Positions 31,301 through 39,561 of a stretch of 64,000 nucleotides of DNA are shown here, one piece after another. The first letter of the stretch is position 1; each line of letters opens with the position of its first letter. The notes below the pieces were generated by a model, which saw only the letters and a program-made list of their open reading frames with translations, did not search any database and was not told where the DNA came from. The DNA is from Alteromonas marina (GTDB lineage Bacteria > Pseudomonadota > Gammaproteobacteria > Enterobacterales > Alteromonadaceae), in NCBI RefSeq assembly GCF_000808575.1, contig NZ_JWLW01000023.1, positions 186,001 through 250,000 on the forward strand. The letters are read 5' to 3'. The position numbers and the translations under genes were made by a program.

Positions 31301-31468
31301 TGGGATATGAGCCTTTCATATCAGTTCAGTCCTAGGGTTTCTGTATTTTTTGAAGGTATCAACATTACCAACGAAACCGTGCATAAGCGCGGCCGATTTA
31401 GCAATCATCTCTTGCTCGTGCAAGATGCAGGAGCTCGCTATGCAGTGGGCGTTAATATCACCTACTAA
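28304..31468 (+). CDS. TonB-dependent transducer with STN domain
   Basis: This is an outer-membrane receptor of 1054 residues able to signal as well as transport. The signal peptide (KALTVALCMVSFGASHTAIA) is preceded by an unusually long polar start. An STN (secretin/TonB short N-terminal) domain at about residues 57-118 includes AIPAQSADEALIAFANQAALTVVFP. The plug has ALQRVSGVSIDRAEGEGQLVTVRGFGPEF. The barrel ends VGVNITY. With the adjacent sigma and FecR-type genes this forms a FecA-style surface signalling system. The barrel is clearly related to the receptor at 34954-37860, sharing CxxCGY and VHKRGRFSNHLLLV. The ligand is not evident; iron chelates are possible, but the neighbours suggest otherwise. 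Confidence 0.92.
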   Translation: MPVANNPFDTQPKLPFKPKALTVALCMVSFGASHTAIAQSVLPHQQAEVIAQNKSPLPAINFAIPAQSADEALIAFANQAALTVVFPFNKVRHVFANEVSGNYTPQEAIEKLLAGTGLCAHIVDNTRIKIVPASDGDENNHLLGRLFNAITAQDDSLVTVPDEQGSYDIEYIEVRGLRARVAQSVGIKRNANVIIDTIQSVDMGKFPDQNLAEALQRVSGVSIDRAEGEGQLVTVRGFGPEFNRVLLNGRPMATDKLGREFSFDTLASEIVSSVTVHKQSQATMQSGGIGATIDVQTAKPLSFKGMRATGSVKMQYDTNSQQYAPSTSAMFSNTYLNNSFGILASFTQHKRQARLEEAQIDGWLVNTNVPESELSDEVSTLYVPRNYDQRVRFDDRTRTGSALVLQYRPNNKLELTADYLGSTFDVETSATSMGHWFTSSNLEDVAVDKNGTAVSFSQNSGHATDFHARTFNRSSTLKSFGFAANYIASDSVIVDADLSYSMANVDDNNGEGNSLSLIGYLNRSSFDHTQSNILPAISGFEQANPRQVNALGEPVGVSHYLDPANGRSHVMLRRGWSVDDDIGQAKINVSVLGDENWFSKIDVGGALTQREKANERRDNEADARHCSFCGYFDAPDIPDSFQTIFDAGDDFLGSISGHENIPHQWLRHDGDTNFRYLENAGDVSLAAETRGSSFAVKETVYAGYVQAAIEKDFAPWFIDLHAGLRAEYTDVKVSGVDEQLSALVILDQTELGQEFGASVSIDESSNYTNVLPSVSFKASWLDSWVFRAAYNHSITRPTLEQMAPGVTYTTTRQGGDLRARIGNAQLLPFEAKNIDVAIEHYYQENSYLSAGYFRKTVDNFIVNESSTQTFNNVSDPSTGTDPNAVDDADALAQFSVISPSNGESATVEGVEVAVQHLFGESGWGIQANASFVDSNAELDTANIRSTFALTGLSGAKNMVLFYEKNALQWRVAWNQREGFLQSLNQTQSTEPTFVSPYQQWDMSLSYQFSPRVSVFFEGINITNETVHKRGRFSNHLLLVQDAGARYAVGVNITY

Positions 31469-31497
31469 CCGCCTTATTTATCCTGGTTCATAGCGCT

Positions 31498-31680
31498 CTA
31501 TGATTTTGGCGTACCTTGTTCCAATGCCTCTATTTCTTTCCATAGCTGTTCAGATTGTGCTGTGAGCAAGGAGTACGTTTTTATATCGCCGTTTCTTTGC
31601 GCATGCATGGCTTTCTCAAGGAGGGCGTCATACTGCTTTCGCATCTTTTTGGTTGGGTTGCTTTTGAAAAGTCCAAACAT
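31498..31680 (-). CDS. small DUF6435-like protein
   Basis: This is a short cytoplasmic protein of 60 residues beginning MFGLFKSNPTKKMRKQYDALL and continuing with a charged, probably helical segment. It resembles a small conserved family of marine bacteria that I recall as DUF6435; function is unknown. I chose ATG 31680 (31683 is also possible) because AGGAT precedes it and the family starts at MFGLFK. An in-frame start at 31785 adds 35 unrelated residues. It converges with the STN receptor, leaving 29 bases between them. Confidence 0.75.
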   Translation of the reverse strand: MFGLFKSNPTKKMRKQYDALLEKAMHAQRNGDIKTYSLLTAQSEQLWKEIEALEQGTPKS

Positions 31681-31849
31681 CATAAATATCCTATACGGTG
31701 ATTTAGCGAGGAAACGTTTGAAAATAAAGTTTCGATCACCTTTTTGTATGAATAAACCTTCATGAATACGTTGCACAAGGCACACTAATTGTGATGCTAC
31801 ACGCGCAGACTACTCTATAGATGTTACGTCATGCCCAGTTAAAAGTGGG

Positions 31850-32551
31850 TCAAAAAACGATACTGGCGTTTGCGGTTAGCCTGCCTTCTTTCACATCAAC
31901 AGAATCTGAAATATCGTTAGGTAAACAGCCGCTGTGCAGCAAGTTGGCTGGATACAACACGGCACGATTAAACATAGGCTCAATGCGGGCGATTTGGGTG
32001 TACATGGCGGTATCACCGTTTATGTACGCTTTAGGTGGTAACCCTACGCTGGTGGCCTGACGTTTTAAGGTTTTAAAATAGCCTTCGTACTGCGCTGCGT
32101 TAACCCGTTCTAACCCCGTTTCAATATGTCGATAGAAAGCAGTACCACCCAAAGGAGCGCTAAACAGATAGTGCACCAATGCCCATTCATTATCCTTTTG
32201 CGTATCGATGTGCGGAATACATTGAATGGGCGATAAGCTTTTCGGCGCTTGATTGGCTATGGAAAGTTGCACTAGGGGTAGATGAAGCGGTTTTTCCACG
32301 CCAAAATTTTGTAGCCCATTATGCGTAGCAAGTTGGCTAAAAAGTTGGGAAAGCGAGGTATGTAGGTGTTCCACATACTCCTGGGGCGGGTGACTCCTCA
32401 CCCCCGGATAAAAGTCGCCATCTCGTTTCGTAAACGGGTGGTGTTGCGCAATTGTTTCTACCAAACTCAGCGGGTTTGGTATGAAATTATCGATTATGAT
32501 AATCGGTGTGGATTGCTCACCAACCTTAATTAATTCGTAGTTTGAAACCAT
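31850..32551 (-). CDS. DUF6445-like protein, possible Fe(II)/2-oxoglutarate oxygenase fold
   Basis: This 233-residue cytoplasmic protein is of uncharacterised function, resembling the DUF6445 family. A possible facial triad and cosubstrate residue are visible: CIPHIDTQ (H114, D116), LLHSG (H206) and GRLTAN (R224), in the order expected for Fe(II)/2-oxoglutarate enzymes. YRHIETGLERV contains a further His. It overlaps the SapC-like gene by 22 bases and ends the operon receptor-halogenase-sapC-DUF6445. A role in oxidising or handling the same substrate as the halogenase is inference from this arrangement. Confidence 0.78.
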   Translation of the reverse strand: MVSNYELIKVGEQSTPIIIIDNFIPNPLSLVETIAQHHPFTKRDGDFYPGVRSHPPQEYVEHLHTSLSQLFSQLATHNGLQNFGVEKPLHLPLVQLSIANQAPKSLSPIQCIPHIDTQKDNEWALVHYLFSAPLGGTAFYRHIETGLERVNAAQYEGYFKTLKRQATSVGLPPKAYINGDTAMYTQIARIEPMFNRAVLYPANLLHSGCLPNDISDSVDVKEGRLTANASIVF

Positions 32552-33273
32552 GCGTCTGCGTTTTTATTCGCCTTGTTCTTTTTGTCGATAAGGGCATAGA
32601 TTTGTGCGTTTGACGCTATGAGCGTGTAAATGCTTTGCAGCATGTGTTGTGCATGCAAATCAGCAATTGCGTCAGCGCTAAGCGCCGCTAGCTTATCTTC
32701 GTCAATGGTATATAACCCTGTTATAGACGTTTTGCTTTCGTTTTCAAAGGTAATATCTAGAGTGAATGGTGTAATAAGGTTGTACTGTTGTAGGGCGGCA
32801 ATAAAACGCTGATTTTGCGTTTCACCGTCAAGAAGCTGAGCAAGGATCTGCTGCTTCTCTAACAGGTAGCTGCTAGGCTCTCCTGTGTTATCAAAGAGCG
32901 GCGTTCCTTTTTCTTCGCTTACTGAGGCATTATCCATATCAATGCACAGCACCCGGTTACTGCTGTCAGCGCTTTGCGCTTCCGTTCCTACATAAAAAGG
33001 CAAGCGTTCAAACTGTGCCGGAATATAAACCGCATCCCATTCACCTTGCTGCCAAAATAGGTTTTCTTTTTCTTCAAAACCTAACAAGGCAGATAAGCCA
33101 AATTGTCCTGAGTCGTCAAACTTGGTAATCACCACGGGATAATGAACCACTAGCTTATTTAGCTCAGAGACCACCACAGGAACAAGGTGCTGATAGGCGC
33201 TTAGTGACAATGCATCGTCGGTTACTTTCAAATCTGCATGCTGTTTATTATTAATGGCAACCATATGAGTCAT
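32530..33273 (-). CDS. SapC-family protein
   Basis: This 247-residue protein resembles the SapC family, named after a Campylobacter S-layer-associated protein; biochemical function is unknown. Typical segments are LSLSAYQHLVPVVVSELNKLVVHYPVVITK, FGLSALLGFEEKENLF and WDAVYIPAQFERLPFYVG, with the acidic CIDMDN in the middle. No signal peptide is seen. AGGACC lies before the ATG. The gene is 27 bases after the halogenase and overlaps the next gene. SapC-like genes often accompany TonB receptors and halogenase homologues in Alteromonadales and Caulobacterales, to my knowledge. Confidence 0.88.
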   Translation of the reverse strand: MTHMVAINNKQHADLKVTDDALSLSAYQHLVPVVVSELNKLVVHYPVVITKFDDSGQFGLSALLGFEEKENLFWQQGEWDAVYIPAQFERLPFYVGTEAQSADSSNRVLCIDMDNASVSEEKGTPLFDNTGEPSSYLLEKQQILAQLLDGETQNQRFIAALQQYNLITPFTLDITFENESKTSITGLYTIDEDKLAALSADAIADLHAQHMLQSIYTLIASNAQIYALIDKKNKANKNADAWFQTTN

Positions 33274-33300
33274 ACGTAGGTCCTGCTTATTGATTTGCTG

Positions 33301-34869
33301 TTAAACGGCCTGCAGGCCGAATTGGTGAATTTTATTAATAAGTTCGCGATGTTTAGGCAGTTTCTCCACCGCCATGGCGCGTGCTTTCCTGTTCTGCATC
33401 AATTGCTGCTTGGCAAAGTCGGCGTTCACCCATTGCTGATGTGTAGCTAAATCTGAGGTAAACCCCATTCCGTACAGCACATATTGATAGCTTGCCGCGG
33501 GAAATACTTCATTATTGCTGGTGAAGTCTTTGTCACTAGGCGGGTGGTATTGCCACAGTGCGAGTAATTCTTTTAATGAATCTGGAATACTATGACTATC
33601 GCGATTGTCCCGCCAAAATGCGCTGTCTTCTCGCTTACTTAGCATGTAATGAAGCTTTAAGAAGTCGATAATTCGCTGCCAACGGTAGGAAAAGGTGTCA
33701 TTGAAGCGCTTCGCCACAATATCCATCACGGCTCGGTTTGCGGGTAACTGTTCGGCAATCATTGAGGCAGACAGCTCAACCAGTACAAGCGCTGAGGCTT
33801 CTAAAGGCTCTAGAAAGCCCGCCGCTAGCCCAACAGCCACGCAGTTATTTTGCCAAAAGTGCTGCCTGTGTCCGCTTTGAATAGTAATGTCTTTTACGTT
33901 TATCCCATCTATGCCGTTTAACGTGCTGGTTTGGCGTACGTATGAGTCTAAGCGAGCATAGGCTTCATCTTTACTTTGGTGCCTACTGGAGTAGACGTGG
34001 CCTACACCTCGGCGTGACTGCAAACCGATATCCCAAATCCAACCGGCGTCTTGTGCGGTGGAGATAGTGTGGGATGCAATAGGACTTTGCGGGGTGTCAT
34101 AAGGCACGTGTACGGCTAATGCTCGGTCTATAAAAAGTACATCGTCACAGGGAATAAACGGCACCTTATAGTGTTCGCCGAGCAGCATAGATTTGAAGCC
34201 GGTACAGTCAACAAAAAGGTCGCCCTCTACTATTACCCCTTGCTCGGTGTGAAGGGCTTTAATATCGCCGTTATCGCTGCTTTCGACGCGGTTAACGTCG
34301 GCTAACACATGGTGTACACCTAGTTTTTCAGTACAGTGTTTGGTTAAAAAGGCGGTAAATTTCCCTGCATCTAGGTGATAAGCATAATTTGCGGTGCCTG
34401 CAAACTCTGCGTGACGTATGCTTTTAGGTGCACAGCCTGCTTCGCATATAGCTTCCTGAACACATACTGCATGGGAAAAAGATTCGTTTAATTCGGGTGC
34501 AACAGACTGCCAATAAGGGCCTAAATTTGTTTGCGAAAACCCTTGGGGCAGCATGAGAGGGTGGTAGTAAAAATCGTGCTCTTCACCTGTAGTCCATTTA
34601 GCGAACTTTGCCCCTTGCTTGAATGTGGCGTCACATTCCTTAATGAAGGTGGTTTCACTAATACCCAACGCAATCAACGTAGATCGCATGGTAGGCCAGG
34701 TGCCTTCCCCCACGCCAATAATAGGCACATTGGGGCTTTCTACTAAGGTTACTTTAATGTCTTTGCGGATAGCGCATTGATGTTGCGCTGCAATACGACC
34801 AGCCGTAAGCCACCCTGCGCTGCCGCCACCGACTACTACAATGTGCGTTATGGGAGTTGCTGTTGTCAT
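33301..34869 (-). CDS. flavin-dependent tryptophan halogenase homologue
   Basis: This 522-residue flavoenzyme homologue has the GGGSAGWLTA dinucleotide motif and GVGEGTWPT. The catalytic lysine of tryptophan halogenases is kept (TFKQGAKF, K84), as is the paired glutamate (EPLEAS, E357). However, the usual LESTG halide-binding turn reads LEASA, and WxWxIP reads WIWDIG. Substrate preference and even halogenation are therefore uncertain. I chose ATG 34869 because AGGAA precedes it; a start at 34902 would add 11 residues. It lies between a TonB receptor and a SapC gene. A periplasmic signal is absent, so it acts in the cytoplasm. Confidence 0.88.
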   Translation of the reverse strand: MTTATPITHIVVVGGGSAGWLTAGRIAAQHQCAIRKDIKVTLVESPNVPIIGVGEGTWPTMRSTLIALGISETTFIKECDATFKQGAKFAKWTTGEEHDFYYHPLMLPQGFSQTNLGPYWQSVAPELNESFSHAVCVQEAICEAGCAPKSIRHAEFAGTANYAYHLDAGKFTAFLTKHCTEKLGVHHVLADVNRVESSDNGDIKALHTEQGVIVEGDLFVDCTGFKSMLLGEHYKVPFIPCDDVLFIDRALAVHVPYDTPQSPIASHTISTAQDAGWIWDIGLQSRRGVGHVYSSRHQSKDEAYARLDSYVRQTSTLNGIDGINVKDITIQSGHRQHFWQNNCVAVGLAAGFLEPLEASALVLVELSASMIAEQLPANRAVMDIVAKRFNDTFSYRWQRIIDFLKLHYMLSKREDSAFWRDNRDSHSIPDSLKELLALWQYHPPSDKDFTSNNEVFPAASYQYVLYGMGFTSDLATHQQWVNADFAKQQLMQNRKARAMAVEKLPKHRELINKIHQFGLQAV

Positions 34870-34953
34870 ACTGTGTTCCTGAATAAAAACTGTGGCTACC
34901 AAAGGGTAGCCACGAATGTGGGGCCAACAAACGCCGGCCCCAATTACGCGAAA

Positions 34954-37860
34954 CTAAAAGTTTCCGCGCACACCGAAGGCCCAACGTCTGCCGCTGTCTT
35001 CAACCAACAGCAAGTGATTAGAGAAGCGACCGCGCTTATGTACGAACTCTTCTGTAAGGTTAATACCTTCAAAGAAGATTTCTACATTGTCTGTCACGCT
35101 GTAGCTACCGCTAATGTCAAGCTGTTGATAAGACTCAACAATGGTTGGGCCGTCACCCTGCCCTTGTGTTAACGACTGAACAAATGCGTCACGCCAGTTA
35201 TAGGCAAGACGAATTTGATAGTCGTCAGTTTCATAAAATGCCACTAGGTTGTAAGAATCGCTTAACCCAGTTAGCGCAAATACTTGGTTAATATCGAATG
35301 GATCGAGTTCGGCATCACTATCAACAATGGTTCCATTGGCAAGTACACCAAAGCCGTTGTCAAAAGTGTGCTGAAGCGCAATCTCGAAGCCGTCTACCGT
35401 CGCGTCTTCACCGTTATTTGGCAGTGTATTGGTAAACACCGCTACGTCGTCACCCGCATCTGGCGCGCTAGCGTTAGCGCCAGTAGAGGGATCTGTTAGC
35501 AGGCTGCCGTCAGCAAGCTCGAAGGTTTTGTCTTCTTGGCTATTAACAATAAAGTTCGATACCAGCTTTCTGAAGTAACCAATTGATGCATAACTTGCTT
35601 CGTCATAGTAGTACTCAAGCGACAAGTCCAAGTTATCCGATTTGAATGGCTCTAGTGCAGGGTTACCACTGGTAGACGTTAAATCACCACCTTGGCGGGT
35701 GGTCGTAACTACGGTTACCGGTGACATGCTGTTGAGCGTAGGGCGAGTAATGGTAGAGCTCGCCGCAAAGCGCGCAATTAAATCGTCGGTAATTTCTAAA
35801 CGTACGCTGAAGTTAGGTAATAGCACGTCGTAATCAGACTCAGTGGCAATACTTTGCGCATCACCAAAGCCAGCCAGCATTTCGGTTTGATCCAGAATCG
35901 TTAAGCCCGTTATTGGCGCTTGCGTTCCGTTAACCGTCACATCCGTCATTTCATAACGCACACCTGCGGTTGCGCTTAAGAACATGTCTGCAACTTCGCC
36001 TTCAAAGTCGAATTCCATATAGGTAGAGATAATATCTTCTTCAACTTCAAAGCTGTTGTTACGGCGCACCGCATCAAAACTAATCGAATCACCATTTACG
36101 CTTTGATAGTAAGATTCTAAAAACGCAAAGTTGGCTTCGCCATCATGGGCAAGCCAAGAGGTGGGCATGCGACCGCTACCACTCACATCAGAGAGGAAGT
36201 CGCTGCCCGCGTCAAAAACGTATTGGCTGCCCGCTGGGATCTCAGGTAAGTCGGGGTAACCACAGTAAGTACAGTGAATCCCTACACCTTCATTGTCCCA
36301 ACGGGTAAGTGATTTGGTTTCGGTGCTGTACTGTGCGCCAAAGCGAATTTCAGTTAGGCCGCTTCCATCTGTTACATATTCGCCGTCAAAGCGCAGTTGG
36401 CTCACTTCGTCTTCTACCGCCCAGCCTCGACGCAGCATTACGTGAGCTCGGCTATTAGCCTCATCTAAGTGATTGCTTACTCCATCAGGTGTCAGTGCAG
36501 GGTTGTATATAGGGAAACCGTCAGGACCTGTAACAATCGCGCCATCCAGTTCTTGTTGGCCACTGTAAATATTGGCATTAGGCGAGGCGAACATGCTGGC
36601 AACAGGTAAAATGTTGTCGTCTACTTGGAACCGTACGCGGTTGGCATAACCGATAAGTGAAAGCTGATCGCCGCCACCGTTATTGGCTTCGCGTTCGGCT
36701 TCTGAATGACTTAAATCAAACGATAAATTCAGATTATCAGAGTACTGGTAATCAAAGTTAAGGCCTATGGCATAGGTATCAGTTAAACGGTCGAACGTTT
36801 TGGCGTGCATATCTGTCGCCAAACCTACCTCTTGGTATAAATCGACAATAGTACCGTTTGCATCAACCGTTGGGCTGCGGCGATTGCCGTTTTCATCAAA
36901 CAGGCTGCCGTCATCACCTACACCCTGAATGTTAGGTGCGGTAAACCAGTGGCCGTACGACGTTGCTTCAGACTCTACGTCAAAATCTGAATACAGTGCG
37001 TCAGCAGTTACAACCAGTTTGTCGTTAGGTGCATATTGGAATACAAGATTAGCGTTTGTTCGGGTACGCTCTTCAAAGGTCACTTTGTGATCGTAGTTTC
37101 GCGGTGAAAATACATTGCCTGTCCAAGCGTCGCCTGACTGCGTAACAGGGTTTGGCACGCCAACGTTCTCTAGCCAACCGTCCATTTGAGCCTGGTTAAG
37201 GCGAGTCTCACGCTCTTGGTGTGAAACGGCAAGTAATACACCGAAGGTGTCGTCGTTGAAGGTGTTGCTAATAAGGCCTGAAAATTGCGGCGTAGTTTCT
37301 TCACTATTTTCGTCGTACACGCCTTTTACTGAGCCCGCCATTTTAAAACCGTTTAATGCAAACGGGCGCGCGGTATTAATATTAATGGTAGAGCCTACAC
37401 CACCAGACTGCATTGTGGCCGTTGACGTTTTATGCACGTCAAGGCTGCTTACTAACTCAGAAGCAATCGTGTCGAAACTGAACGCACGCGAATCGTTTTC
37501 AGACGCCATCTGACGGCCATTTACCAACACGGTGTTAAACTGTGGTCCAAAACCACGTACGGTAATTAGCTGGCCTTCACCGCCTGAACGGTCAATAGAT
37601 ACGCCGGTAATACGCTGTAGTGATTCAGCTAAGTTGGTATCGGGAAAATCACCGATGTCTTCTGCGCTAATGGCGTCGACTACGCCAGCAGAGCTGCGTT
37701 TAACATCCATCGATTTTGCAACCGATGAGCGGATACCACTTACCTCAATCACTTCGACGTCTTTATTGGGTTGCGCGTCTTGGGCAAATGCACTATTAGC
37801 AGAAATAGCCGACGCTAAAACTGCTGCCACTGAGCATGCAAGCTTGGTTTTCCTATACAT
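34954..37860 (-). CDS. TonB-dependent receptor of the halogenase/SapC operon
   Basis: This outer-membrane receptor has 968 residues. A signal peptide (MYRKTKLACSVAAVLASAISANSAFAQD) is followed by VEVIEVSGI as a TonB-box-like segment. The plug has SLQRITGVSIDRSGGEGQLITVRGFGPQF, and a long barrel ends AFGVRGNF. There is no STN domain, unlike its relative at 28304-31468. The two share CxxCGY and FDAGxDFL in what should be an extracellular loop, and VHKRGRFSNHLLLV near the C-terminus. It heads the operon with the halogenase (84 bases on), SapC and DUF6445. The start at 37860 removes 23 residues that precede the signal peptide. Confidence 0.9.
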   Translation of the reverse strand: MYRKTKLACSVAAVLASAISANSAFAQDAQPNKDVEVIEVSGIRSSVAKSMDVKRSSAGVVDAISAEDIGDFPDTNLAESLQRITGVSIDRSGGEGQLITVRGFGPQFNTVLVNGRQMASENDSRAFSFDTIASELVSSLDVHKTSTATMQSGGVGSTININTARPFALNGFKMAGSVKGVYDENSEETTPQFSGLISNTFNDDTFGVLLAVSHQERETRLNQAQMDGWLENVGVPNPVTQSGDAWTGNVFSPRNYDHKVTFEERTRTNANLVFQYAPNDKLVVTADALYSDFDVESEATSYGHWFTAPNIQGVGDDGSLFDENGNRRSPTVDANGTIVDLYQEVGLATDMHAKTFDRLTDTYAIGLNFDYQYSDNLNLSFDLSHSEAEREANNGGGDQLSLIGYANRVRFQVDDNILPVASMFASPNANIYSGQQELDGAIVTGPDGFPIYNPALTPDGVSNHLDEANSRAHVMLRRGWAVEDEVSQLRFDGEYVTDGSGLTEIRFGAQYSTETKSLTRWDNEGVGIHCTYCGYPDLPEIPAGSQYVFDAGSDFLSDVSGSGRMPTSWLAHDGEANFAFLESYYQSVNGDSISFDAVRRNNSFEVEEDIISTYMEFDFEGEVADMFLSATAGVRYEMTDVTVNGTQAPITGLTILDQTEMLAGFGDAQSIATESDYDVLLPNFSVRLEITDDLIARFAASSTITRPTLNSMSPVTVVTTTRQGGDLTSTSGNPALEPFKSDNLDLSLEYYYDEASYASIGYFRKLVSNFIVNSQEDKTFELADGSLLTDPSTGANASAPDAGDDVAVFTNTLPNNGEDATVDGFEIALQHTFDNGFGVLANGTIVDSDAELDPFDINQVFALTGLSDSYNLVAFYETDDYQIRLAYNWRDAFVQSLTQGQGDGPTIVESYQQLDISGSYSVTDNVEIFFEGINLTEEFVHKRGRFSNHLLLVEDSGRRWAFGVRGNF

Positions 37861-38401
37861 GATGGTGTGTGTCCTAATCGTTAATTTTAATGCGCCTTGT
37901 GGTGTGCACCCCACTTGGCTTTCTCTCACAGCATTTCGCTGTTAATTCATCAAGACGACACGGTTTGTAAAATCCCCCAAATTTATTTAACAATTTTTTA
38001 AATTAATTGAATCGCCTTGTTTAAAAGGCGTGATTTCCTCGTCATCGATTAGCGTATTTCACCTTTACGTGTGTTTAAAAAATAAACAATTATTGATATA
38101 TTCACAAAATAAATGCTTCTTTATCCACTTCATTTATCGCCTGTATGCCATTTCTATATAAATATTAGTTATGACTCGTAAGCAAATGATACTAGTGATG
38201 TATGCCCATATAGCGTAGCTTTGCCCCAGTTTCGCTTGAAAAATAAGCGGAATGAGGGGTGCTATTCGAAGCAAAATAAATACAGAAATTGCCTGTTCTG
38301 TTTTTGATTTCGCTAGAGAATACTAGGCATAAGTGAATAAAATGGCTTAGTAATGTTTAAAGGGTGTCATTCTCGGATAGCCGGAATGTGAGGAGAAGCG
38401 T
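37861..38401. other. long AT-rich intergenic region
   Basis: This 541-base region separates the divergent TonB-receptor and transhydrogenase transcripts. An inverted repeat, CGCCTT and AAGGCG with a six-base spacer, lies at 38013-38030 and could be an operator or a leader hairpin. I see no ORF, terminator or RNA gene that I can support. Promoters in both directions must lie here. Confidence 0.45.
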
Positions 38402-39559
38402 GTGAAAATCATAATATTAAATGAATCAAAAGCGCCAGATCCGCTAAATAATGTGGAGAAGCGATGTGCGGCTACACCTAGTAGTGCACAGCGTCTGGTG
38501 AAAAAAGGGGCGACCTTACTGCTAGAAGCGGGGGCGGGCGTACACTCAGGGTATTCAGATAAAGAATACAAAGAGGTAGGCGTAACTGTCATCGATGATG
38601 TGAATGATGCATTATCAACAGCAGATATGTTGGTGGCGGTGAACAAACCCACCGATGCACAGCTAGCGTTGATGAAAAAAGGGGCCATTGTGGTAGGCCA
38701 TCTCGACCCTTTCTTTCAGCAATCGCTTGTTGAGTCTATTGCAGAAAAGGGGCTAACCGCTATTTCTGTAGAGATGATCCCTCGTTCTTCTCGTGCACAA
38801 AAAATGGACGCATTGAGCTCGCAAGCGAGCCTTGCTGGTTACGTAATGGTGATGCAGGCGGCGAATCAGTTGCCATCAATATTACCTATGATGATGACAC
38901 CGTCAGGAACAATAAAACCAGCAAAGGTATTTATTATTGGCGCTGGCGTAGCGGGTCTTCAAGCTATAGCAACCGCGAAACGCTTAGGCGCAAACGTACT
39001 TGCTTATGACACCCGCCCTGTGGTGGCTGAGCAAGTAGAATCGCTAGGTGGCAAATTCCTTAAGATCGACATTGGGGAAACAGGCCAAACGAAAGACGGT
39101 TATGCAAAAGAACTGACCGATGAACAAAAAGCGAAGCAGCAAGAAGCGCAACGCGACGCGATTGCCGACTCTGACATTGTTATTACGACAGCGCAGTTAT
39201 TTGGTCGCAAACCACCAGTGCTTATCTCAAAAGATACATTAGCACTCATGAAGCCGGGTAGTGTGGTTGTAGATATGGCTGCAACATCAGGTGGTAATGT
39301 TGAAGGCTCGGTTGCTGGCGAAACCGTTGAAGTTAACGGTGTAAAGGTAATTGGTAATGGTAACTGGAGCCAGTATGTGGCTAAAGCCGCCACCGACATG
39401 TACGCCAATAACATCTACAACCTTGTGGATGAGTTCTTTGACGATGAAACCAAAACCTTTGGGCTTAATTTAGAAGACGACATTCTGGCCGGCTGTGTTA
39501 TTACCCACGACGGTAACATCACCAACGACATGCTTAACAACGCATACAAAGGAGCCTAA
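38402..39559 (+). CDS. pntAA: proton-translocating NAD(P) transhydrogenase, subunit alpha part 1
   Basis: This 385-residue cytoplasmic NAD(H)-binding domain belongs to the Re/Si-specific transhydrogenase, which makes NADPH from NADH at the expense of the proton gradient. The N-terminal half (NNVEKRCAATPSSAQRLVKKG) and the Rossmann motif VFIIGAGVAGLQAIATAKRLGANVLAYDTRP are diagnostic. It starts with GTG at 38402, preceded by GAGGAGA. Unlike the E. coli PntA, it ends before the membrane helices, which are encoded separately in the next gene 2 bases downstream. This three-subunit form is common in other bacteria. Confidence 0.94.
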   Translation: MKIIILNESKAPDPLNNVEKRCAATPSSAQRLVKKGATLLLEAGAGVHSGYSDKEYKEVGVTVIDDVNDALSTADMLVAVNKPTDAQLALMKKGAIVVGHLDPFFQQSLVESIAEKGLTAISVEMIPRSSRAQKMDALSSQASLAGYVMVMQAANQLPSILPMMMTPSGTIKPAKVFIIGAGVAGLQAIATAKRLGANVLAYDTRPVVAEQVESLGGKFLKIDIGETGQTKDGYAKELTDEQKAKQQEAQRDAIADSDIVITTAQLFGRKPPVLISKDTLALMKPGSVVVDMAATSGGNVEGSVAGETVEVNGVKVIGNGNWSQYVAKAATDMYANNIYNLVDEFFDDETKTFGLNLEDDILAGCVITHDGNITNDMLNNAYKGA

Positions 39560-39561
39560 TC

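Noticed and set aside
38013-38030. CGCCTT/AAGGCG inverted repeat as a terminator for the TonB receptor
   Set aside because: It lies upstream of the receptor start, not after its stop, and lacks a T-run; at most an operator or leader hairpin.
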